From: Spirochaetales bacterium
Lineage (GTDB): Bacteria > Spirochaetota > Spirochaetia > Sphaerochaetales > Sphaerochaetaceae
DNA: 20,687 nucleotides
Assembly: GCA_022784805.1 (NCBI GenBank)
Contig: JALFYG010000054.1
Location: 1-20,687, forward strand
Direction of reading: 5' to 3'
The notes beneath the pieces were generated by a model. That model ran no database searches and was not told where the DNA came from. It saw nothing but the letters and a program-made list of their open reading frames with translations. The position numbers were made by a program, and so were the translations under genes. Numbering within the stretch: the stretch's first letter is position 1; every line of letters begins with the position of its first letter. Shown here in pieces: positions 15,925 through 20,687 of this stretch.

Positions 15925-17223
15925 ATGAAATTAAATATTGTCAATCCCATTGAGACTGAGTTTTATGAGTTTAAGACATCGTTGTCAGAATTAGATAAAG
16001 GAATAGAGACAATTGCAGCAATGCTCAACAAACATGGAAAAGCAGAGGTATTCTTTGGTGTCTCCAATGAAGGTGATGTAATAGGGCTGAAGGGGCAGAT
16101 AGGGGCGGAAACAATAAAAAAAGTAGAAGTTAGAATATCTGAAATACTAAAGCCGTCAATTGTACCTACGATTATCCTTGAAGACTATGAAGGGAAAAAG
16201 ATAATCCATGTTTTGGCAAAAGGTAATAGAAAACCGTATTCTAGTTCTGGGGATTACAGAATTAGAGTGGGTTCTTCGAATAAGAAAATAGATCCAGATT
16301 TGCTGGGAGAATTATTTTTTGACTCTGAAAGATCTTCTCTTGAATCAATTGAATCACTCAATCAAGATCTTTCTTTCAACATGCTTAAGTATTATTTCGT
16401 TAAGAATGGATTGACGATAAACCAATCCAACTTTCTTTCCAACGAAGGATTGTTATTGAATGGTAAGTACAATATGCTTGCATACCTTCTCTCAGATAAC
16501 AATGATGCTTCAATAAAAGTGGTCAGATTCGCAGGAAGAGACAAAACAAAAATGATAATGCGAAATGAGTATGGCTATAAGTGTATTATCTCTGCAATGA
16601 TTGAAGCCAATAATTATGTGTTGTCTCTAAATGAAACCAGAGTTGATATTGAGTCTGGCATGGAAAGAAAGGAAGTTAAACTATTTGACTCCCATGCATT
16701 TGAAGAAGCTTGGACAAATGCCTGTGTTCACAACAAGTGGATAAAGAACATTCCTCCGGCAATATATATATACGATGACAGGATTGAAATTATCTCAACA
16801 GGTGGATTGCCTTATGGTTACACAAAGGAAGAATTCTACAGTGGTATATCTCATCCAATTAATATTGGTCTATTTAAGATAATGGGGCAGCTAAATATTA
16901 TTGAACAAACTGGGCATGGGAATATTGTCATAGTAGATAAATATGGAAAAGATGCCTTCAAAATAGAAGATAATTATATCATTGTCACAATACCTTTTGC
17001 TTTTACTCCATCAATGAAGCAAATCGATACCGTAGGTCTTTCTGATACAACTATAAAGGTTCTGATGGCTTTAAAGAATAATCCGACATTTACTCAGAAA
17101 GAACTCTCAGAGATCACAGGAATAGGTACAACCAGAATAGGAACGATTATTAATGAATTGAAGGAAAAAGGAATAGTAGAAAGAGTAGGAAGCAAGAAGA
17201 CAGGTTATTGGAAAATCAATTAG
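15925..17223 (+). CDS. AlbA_2/GHKL-like/winged-helix putative transcriptional regulator, copy 1
   Basis: Belongs to the COG2865-like group (Schlafen AlbA_2 domain proteins, often annotated ATP-binding protein or RecG-like regulator). Residues 10-120 are the AlbA_2 domain (TEFYEFKTS, AAMLNKHGKAEVFFGVSNEG). Residues about 255-360 are a degenerate GHKL ATPase (N-box EEAWTNACVHN 260-270, DDRIEIISTGGLP 284-296, TGHGN 329-333). Residues about 375-432 are a winged helix (FTQKELSEITGIGTTRIGTI) ending GSKKTGYWKIN. I chose ATG 15925 because AAGGAAG lies 5 bases upstream and the promoter's TATAAT lies inside the longer reading that would start at 15877. AT-rich. It is flanked on both sides by 44-bp iteron arrays and is a paralogue of 18089-19456. 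Its target is unknown; autoregulation is inferred. Confidence 0.85.
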   Translation: MKLNIVNPIETEFYEFKTSLSELDKGIETIAAMLNKHGKAEVFFGVSNEGDVIGLKGQIGAETIKKVEVRISEILKPSIVPTIILEDYEGKKIIHVLAKGNRKPYSSSGDYRIRVGSSNKKIDPDLLGELFFDSERSSLESIESLNQDLSFNMLKYYFVKNGLTINQSNFLSNEGLLLNGKYNMLAYLLSDNNDASIKVVRFAGRDKTKMIMRNEYGYKCIISAMIEANNYVLSLNETRVDIESGMERKEVKLFDSHAFEEAWTNACVHNKWIKNIPPAIYIYDDRIEIISTGGLPYGYTKEEFYSGISHPINIGLFKIMGQLNIIEQTGHGNIVIVDKYGKDAFKIEDNYIIVTIPFAFTPSMKQIDTVGLSDTTIKVLMALKNNPTFTQKELSEITGIGTTRIGTIINELKEKGIVERVGSKKTGYWKIN

Positions 17224-17267
17224 TGTGGAATAAAACGTTGAATAAAGTGTGTAATAAGTGTGGTTTA
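17224..17267 (+). repeat. 44-bp iteron array, downstream copy
   Basis: Starts on the base after the TAG stop of the AlbA_2 gene. It is the same as 15841-15884 except for two transitions. A TATTAT follows after 18 bp, roughly where the upstream copy has TATAAT, so this may be a second regulated promoter or the scar of a duplication. Confidence 0.85.
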
Positions 17268-17285
17268 AACCAAATTGAAGGATTC

Positions 17286-17291
17286 TATTAT
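17286..17291 (+). promoter_or_regulatory. Possible -10 box after the downstream iteron array
   Basis: TATTAT placed 18 bp after the array, much as TATAAT is placed 16 bp after the upstream array. Transcription would start near 17298, just before the paired region at 17304. Suggestive only. Confidence 0.35.
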
Positions 17292-17303
17292 CTTTCACCA
17301 GGC

Positions 17304-17372
17304 ATACAGTTGTCCGGGTTGTCAAATCCGAAAGCCATCAGGTTTGTAGACCTGAAAAGCAGATAACTGTGT
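17304..17372 (+). ncRNA. Possible structured RNA, three-way junction
   Basis: Three nested helices can be drawn by eye. P1 is ATACAGTT (17304-17311) with AACTGTGT (17365-17372), one G-U pair. P2 is CGGGTT with AATCCG around a GTCA tetraloop (17315-17330), one G-U pair. P3 is TCAGGT with ACCTGA around TTGTAG (17338-17355). A further imperfect hairpin GGCCGG/CCGACC lies at 17385-17401, before a GAGGAA ribosome site. I do not recognise a known riboswitch or retron RNA. It could be the leader of a gene that has been lost. Confidence 0.4.
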
Positions 17373-17417
17373 AAAAGCAGTAGAGGCCGGATGGACCGAC
17401 CATTGAGGAAACAGTAA

Positions 17418-17489
17418 ATGAAACATGTATATGCCTATATAAATCAAAATCCTGTGGTAGTACAAAAGAGTACATCGCTCGATATCTAA
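17418..17489 (+). CDS. Short ORF after the structured leader, possibly a truncated gene
   Basis: A 23-codon reading frame beginning MKHVYAYINQ, with GAGGAA about 9 bases upstream. The ribosome site, and the structured leader before it, are better than chance would give for so short a frame, so it may be the 5' stub of a gene whose body was deleted, or a leader peptide. No family recognised. Confidence 0.25.
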   Translation: MKHVYAYINQNPVVVQKSTSLDI

Positions 17490-17516
17490 TCTGAACTATG
17501 TATCAGTTGGGGTTGT

Positions 17517-17768
17517 TCATTTTTTGATACACAATCTCTGATTACGGCTTTTGGGCTTATCCGGATAGAGATAGTAGATCTTACCATCCTCTATCAATGA
17601 GCCGATTATTTCTCTCATTGTATTGTTTAGGGTCTTATATCCTAGAGATTGTGATATCTCATTTGATGACATGTCACCTTTATCGAAGAGCAGATCTAAT
17701 ATCATCGAAGATATTTCATCTCTATTTCTGCGGGAAGGTGTTTTTTCAATTGTACACTGTATTTGTGG
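17517..17768 (-). pseudogene. C-terminal winged-helix remnant of an ATP-binding regulator-type gene
   Basis: The minus-strand frame is open for 83 codons but has no start until residue 23 (ATG 17705). It contains KTPSRRNRDEISSMILDLLF and SNEISQSLGYKTLNNTMREI, then GKIYYLYPDKPKSRNQRL to the stop. This has the look of the C-terminal DNA-binding tail of AlbA_2/RecG-like regulators of the kind found on both sides. The upstream part is missing, ending at a TAG at 17769-17771, so this is read as a decayed third member. It could also be expressed as a 61-residue wHTH protein from ATG 17705, but no ribosome site is evident. Confidence 0.5.
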
Positions 17769-17792
17769 CTAACAGAGGCTTTCTTATAAAGA

Positions 17793-18077
17793 ATGGATGA
17801 ATATCCTCATTATCAGCAGAGAGCATATCAGATAGTTGCCTTCGATACTCTCTCTTTTCCATACGAATATGAGCTTCATCTTACGGATGGCTACCAAAGG
17901 AGAAGAAGGATTCAGATGCTCCGAAAAGACTTAGCCCCTGGTCAAAGGTTTTGTACGTCAAATTGGATACTTGTTAGTAATGATGTTCACGGTCCGCTAT
18001 ACAAAAGCAAACCTGATGCGTTAAGTGACATTCAAAGTGACATAGTGACATTCATAGTGACATTCATAGTGACATAA
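17793..18077 (+). CDS. Unknown 94-residue ORF whose end runs into iterons
   Basis: I do not recognise it. MDEYPHYQQRAYQIVAFDTL opens a frame with ordinary-looking codons, and segments such as QRFCTSNWILVSNDVHGPL and YKSKPDALSDIQ look like a folded domain. The last 15 or so residues (SDIVTFIVTFIVT) are only a translation of the AGTGACAT repeats, so the original C-terminus may have been replaced or the reading frame may be a fragment. No good Shine-Dalgarno precedes ATG 17793. It ends 11 bases before the next gene. Confidence 0.4.
   Translation: MDEYPHYQQRAYQIVAFDTLSFPYEYELHLTDGYQRRRRIQMLRKDLAPGQRFCTSNWILVSNDVHGPLYKSKPDALSDIQSDIVTFIVTFIVT
18024..18075 (+). repeat. AGTGACAT iteron array upstream of the second AlbA_2 gene
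   Basis: Five AGTGACAT octamers start at 18024, 18036, 18044, 18056 and 18068, giving steps of 12, 8, 12 and 12 bp. The full unit in the last part is AGTGACATTCAT. The GTGACA core also matches a -35 hexamer at 5 of 6 bases. Probably an operator; alternatively a remnant of linker coding sequence, since the minus strand reads NVTMNVTMNVTM. Confidence 0.85.
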
Positions 18078-18085
18078 TTTATATT
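18057..18085 (+). promoter_or_regulatory. Candidate promoter inside the iteron array
   Basis: GTGACA (18057-18062) as -35, 17-bp spacer, TATATT (18080-18085) as -10; each matches the consensus at 5 of 6 bases. The predicted start near 18092 coincides with the TTG start codon, implying a leaderless message or a start site I have misplaced. Confidence 0.4.
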
Positions 18086-18088
18086 ATT

Positions 18089-19456
18089 TTGAATCTAGGT
18101 AATGAAAGTGAAACTTTAGAGTTTAAAAAGACGACAGCAGAGATTGAAAAAGCGATGTCCAATATAGCCAGCATGTTAAACAAGCATGGATATGGAACTT
18201 TATATTTTGGTGTTTTGCCAAATGGTGAAGTAATTGGTCAACAAGTATCCGCAAACACTCTAAATGATATAGCCAAAAAAGTTTTGGAGTCGATTCGTCC
18301 AATCATCTATCCTATCGTTCAGGAAGTGGTGCTGGATGGAAAATCTGTTGTCAAAGTGGAATTTTCTGGAAAGGAGAGGCCTTATTCGGCAAATGGAAGA
18401 TACTATAAAAGAGTTCATGATAGAACCGAGGAGATGACTCCTTATGAATTACGCTCTGAAATGTCTTCTTTTGATGTAGGATCTCTTTGGGAAAATCATC
18501 TTACTGCCTATGGTTTAGAATCGATAGATTCCGATACCCTCCGTACTTTTTACAAAAAAGCTACTTCTTGCGGGAGAATCCAGGAGTTACCATTTTATGA
18601 CGAGGCAGCTCTCCTCAGTGGTCTTGGTTTACTTGAAGAAGGAAAACTGACTAATGCAGGATATTATCTTTTCTCAAATAGAAGACCTGTTGTCTTGAAA
18701 ACAGCCGTCTACTTCACGGATGAAAGGATTAGTTTTTCTGATATTAATCGTTTCGAAGGCAATATTTATAATCTATTGGATAAATCTTTCCAATACATTA
18801 AAGAACACATTAATTGGAGAGTAGAACAGAATGATGCTGTGTCAAGGATTGAAGTTCCTGAAATCCCAATTGAAGCCATACGAGAAATACTCGTGAATTC
18901 CTTTGCTCATGCTGACTATAGGGGGATTACGGAACATGAAATCGATATCACTCCTACAGTCGTTGAAATATATAATCCAGGAGAATTTCCTTCCGGTCTA
19001 TCTCCTGAAATGTTTGCTACAGATCATATCAAATCGATGCCTCGAAACAGGGTGATTTTGAATACCTTATACAAAAGTAAAGATGTTGAGGTTTTTGGCA
19101 GTGGGTTCAGAAAAACATATGCTTTGTGTAATGCTTCTGGATCAAAGTGTTCTTATAAATCTTCGCATGGTGGATTCTCATTTTTCTTGCAGAGGAGAGA
19201 TGTCTCCAAAAATGTCACTGATAATGTCACTATAAAACATGAAAAAGAAAAACTGTCTGCAACAGATATTGCAGTGTTAAATTCTTTAAAATCAGATCCT
19301 GCAAAAACAAGAGAGCAAATATCCAAAGAGGTTGGAAAGACCGTTCGAACGGTGCAACGTTCTTTGGGTAGACTTTCTGATAAAGGTTTCTTGAAAAGAA
19401 TAGGCTCAAAATCAAATGGATATTGGGAAATAATTCTTGACCCATTGGATAAATAG
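18089..19456 (+). CDS. AlbA_2/GHKL-like/winged-helix putative transcriptional regulator, copy 2
   Basis: Paralogue of the gene at 15925, 455 residues. The AlbA_2 domain is at 5-125 (ESETLEFKKTTAE, ASMLNKHGYGTLYFGVLPNG). The GHKL-like ATPase region is at about 255-365 (N-box IREILVNSFAHADY 264-277, VEIYNPGEFPSG 292-303, FGSGFRK 336-342). A linker NVTDNVT (375-381) leads to a winged helix at about 390-450 ending GSKSNGYWEI. The TTG at 18089 is the only usable start near the conserved N-terminus: the next in-frame ATG would cut into AlbA_2, and the frame upstream has no ATG before a TGA. No Shine-Dalgarno is visible, so the true start is uncertain. It follows a 12-bp iteron array that its own linker codons repeat. 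Target unknown; autoregulation inferred. Confidence 0.83.
   Translation: MNLGNESETLEFKKTTAEIEKAMSNIASMLNKHGYGTLYFGVLPNGEVIGQQVSANTLNDIAKKVLESIRPIIYPIVQEVVLDGKSVVKVEFSGKERPYSANGRYYKRVHDRTEEMTPYELRSEMSSFDVGSLWENHLTAYGLESIDSDTLRTFYKKATSCGRIQELPFYDEAALLSGLGLLEEGKLTNAGYYLFSNRRPVVLKTAVYFTDERISFSDINRFEGNIYNLLDKSFQYIKEHINWRVEQNDAVSRIEVPEIPIEAIREILVNSFAHADYRGITEHEIDITPTVVEIYNPGEFPSGLSPEMFATDHIKSMPRNRVILNTLYKSKDVEVFGSGFRKTYALCNASGSKCSYKSSHGGFSFFLQRRDVSKNVTDNVTIKHEKEKLSATDIAVLNSLKSDPAKTREQISKEVGKTVRTVQRSLGRLSDKGFLKRIGSKSNGYWEIILDPLDK
19212..19231 (-). repeat. Two inverted AGTGACAT iterons inside the second AlbA_2 gene
   Basis: ATGTCACT occurs at 19212-19219 and 19224-19231, 12 bp apart. It is the reverse complement of the octamer in the upstream array (18024-18075) and keeps the same 12-bp period. 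It encodes the NVTDNVT linker between the ATPase-like and winged-helix parts. Confidence 0.8.
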
Positions 19457-19549
19457 AAAAATTAAAAGATTAGGCAGTGCATCTTTCGGTTTATTTTCTT
19501 ATGTACCTTGTTGTCTTAATTAATTGCCATATAGATAGAACAGTATTAT

Positions 19550-19575
19550 GGGGTGACTATTGTAACAGCCACCCC
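19550..19575. terminator. Hairpin between converging genes
   Basis: GGGGTG (19550-19555) pairs with CACCCC (19570-19575), with partial pairing further in. It lies between the convergent AlbA_2 and TPR genes. Neither side has a clear T run, so termination strength is uncertain. Confidence 0.45.
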
Positions 19576-19599
19576 TTGATCTTGCTTTAGAGATATTTC

Positions 19600-20410
19600 T
19601 TAGACAAGTCCTTTCTTTTTTGCAAGATTTGTTCCTTTCTGATAAGCAAAAGCTGTTGGGAACATATCATGCTTCAAGAGTTCGAGAAGAGCTTCGTCTG
19701 CTTTCTTTTCGTCTCCCTTATTCATCCAGAACCAGTAGAGCCCCCAATACATGCCAGTGATTTCCAGTTCGACTCTGTTTGGTCTCTTAAGCATCTTCTC
19801 TTCAAAAAGAGGTATGTTGATAAACTCTTCCGGTTTTACGATTCCTTTGTAAAGCTGGACGCATCTCTTGTAACCATAATCCATTGTCTCACACTCTGCG
19901 TCATCAGCAATACGCTTTAGAATATCTTCAGCTTCTTCGAACCTGCCAAGAGAACAAAGAGTAGTGTAAAGCCAGTCGCCAAGAGGATACTGGTCGCCAG
20001 GGCGTGTTATATTGAGGCATTCCTTGAAGTCATCGACACTTTCCTCTGTCATGCCATGAATGTTTTCCGTAGTAGCCCTATAGTACCAATATGTCCAATT
20101 CTGGGGCTCAAGCTGTGTACAGAGAACAAAATCCGCCAGTCCCTGTTTCCATTCGCCTTTGACGTTGTGCCTTCTGCCACGTCCAAAGTAATTTGGAACG
20201 TAAAATGGTGCATATGCAATTCCTGTGCAGTGGGCATCGATGGCTTCATCTTTTTTTTTTCTCAAGTGAAAGAGCCGTACCCATGACATACCAAGCATAT
20301 GGATTGGTTTCATCTTTCTTCAAAAGTTCTTCTGATTCCTTTACAGTGGGCTGCATCATCAGCATGCGACGAATTTCATCATTCTTTTCTTTATTGAATA
20401 CAAACTTCAT
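19600..20410 (-). CDS. Tetratricopeptide-repeat protein, frame broken at an A10 tract
   Basis: TPR-like helical repeat protein, probably a cytosolic protein-interaction scaffold; no signal peptide. Two frames must be joined. From ATG 20410 (GGAG site at 20417-20420) 50 codons read to NPYAWYVMGTALSLE, then ten A (20251-20260) shift the frame so that a stop follows four codons later. With nine A the reading continues EKKKDEAIDAHCTGIAYAPF and on to 19600, giving about 269 residues. TPR-type patterns cross the junction, so this is one gene. Later segments include FGRGRRHNVKGEWKQGLADF and YTTLCSLGRFEEAEDILKRI. The separate ATG at 20313 opens the downstream frame but lacks family-like sequence there. 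Whether the break is a sequence error, slippage or a real mutation is open. Confidence 0.75.
20251..20260 (-). repeat. A10 homopolymer at the TPR gene frameshift
   Basis: Ten consecutive A on the minus strand within lysine codons of the TPR gene. One base fewer restores the frame. Confidence 0.9.
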
Positions 20411-20413
20411 TTC

Positions 20414-20611
20414 TTACTCCGGCTTCTTTCCGCTTAAAAATAATCTGATGTCATCCACAAGGGCCTTAATGTTATCGTTGCCGATATAGATCATATGCCC
20501 CGATGGGTAGGTCAATATATCCCAGTAGCCTTGAACTGAAGCAGGGATGTGAACTACCGCCACCCTAAAGGGTGCCAGCTTCCAGGCTTCGTTGAGAACT
20601 GCTTTCAGCAT
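20414..20611 (-). CDS. Unknown small protein, possibly frameshifted near its start
   Basis: No family recognised. The frame from ATG 20611 gives 65 residues (LKAVLNEAWKLAPFRVAVV, then PSGHMIYIGNDNIKALVDDI) and ends 3 bases before the TPR gene start, so the two are an operon. ATG 20611 has no ribosome site. A better start, ATG 20636, has GGTGGAGAG just upstream and reads MSDFSAFNNAE, but in another frame that stops after 23 codons. Removing one base in GAAAGC (20601-20606) would join the two into MSDFSAFNNAEAVLNEAWKL, which reads naturally. So the gene may really start at 20636 and carry a one-base disruption. Confidence 0.5.
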   Translation of the reverse strand: MLKAVLNEAWKLAPFRVAVVHIPASVQGYWDILTYPSGHMIYIGNDNIKALVDDIRLFLSGKKPE

Positions 20612-20652
20612 TATTGAATGCTGAGAAGTCTGACATTCTCTCCACCTTTGTA

Positions 20653-20671
20653 CTCCTGTGTTCCGCAGGAG
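20653..20671 (-). other. Hairpin upstream of the last small gene
   Basis: CTCCTG and CAGGAG pair around a 7-base loop, ending about 8 bases before the GGTGGAGAG ribosome site for ATG 20636. No T tract. Possibly part of a leader or the end of the preceding unit outside the window. Confidence 0.3.
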
Positions 20672-20687
20672 CGCTGGTTATCTTTCC

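Noticed and set aside
15841..17267. Insertion sequence or transposon bounded by the 44-bp repeats
   Set aside because: The repeats are direct, contain regulatory-looking iterons, and enclose no transposase or integrase; no target-site duplication is visible.
17499..17531. TGTATCA/TGATACA inverted repeat as a terminator for the wHTH remnant
   Set aside because: 19-base loop, AT-rich stem and no T tract in the right place; probably chance.
18024..18075. CRISPR array
   Set aside because: The repeat unit is 8-12 bp with no true spacers and no cas genes in the window; it behaves as an iteron array.

Overview
The window looks like part of a spirochaete chromosome (Spirochaetota, possibly a host-associated Treponema or Sphaerochaeta relative). 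The strongest clue is a phenylalanyl-tRNA synthetase of the archaeal/eukaryotic type, which is known from spirochaetes. The AT-leaning composition and the anaerobic redox genes (Fe-dependent alcohol dehydrogenase, Nfn-type ferredoxin:NAD(P)H transhydrogenase) fit an anaerobic fermenter. The genus is inference.

Layout. 1-1828 (minus): hpt-purA, a purine salvage/AMP operon, with purA cut by the window edge just before its C-terminus. 1979-7662 (plus): a fused E1 alpha-beta 2-oxoacid dehydrogenase gene, an overlapping gene of unknown function, then pheS-pheT. 7663-8270: terminator, a tiny second copy of the pheT 3' end, and gene-poor DNA. 8271-9578 (plus) and 11185-12483 (minus): two AAA/DUF4143 ATPases, on either side of an Fe-ADH gene (9785-11002). 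12947-15223 (plus): nfnA-nfnB. 15299-15807 (minus): brnT-brnA toxin-antitoxin pair. 15925-17223 and 18089-19456 (plus): two AlbA_2 (Schlafen-like)/GHKL-like/winged-helix proteins, separated by decayed sequence that holds a possible structured RNA, a wHTH gene remnant and a small unknown ORF. 19600-20636 (minus): a TPR gene broken at an A10 tract and a small unknown gene, both apparently frame-disrupted.

The core metabolic genes share one codon style (AAG lysine, strong Shine-Dalgarno sites). The ATPase, TA and AlbA_2 genes are more AT-rich and look like an accessory set threaded between housekeeping operons.

The most interesting pattern is regulatory. All four solitary ATPase-type genes have their own private repeat array at the promoter. 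Each DUF4143 gene has a pair of direct repeats with starts exactly 33 bp apart, ending on an extended -10 box. Each AlbA_2 gene has a 12-bp-period iteron array just upstream. One 44-bp array is copied just after the stop codon of its gene, and the other array's octamer recurs twice, inverted and again 12 bp apart, inside the coding sequence. This suggests self-contained, autoregulated one-gene modules. No function for them is proven by the sequence.
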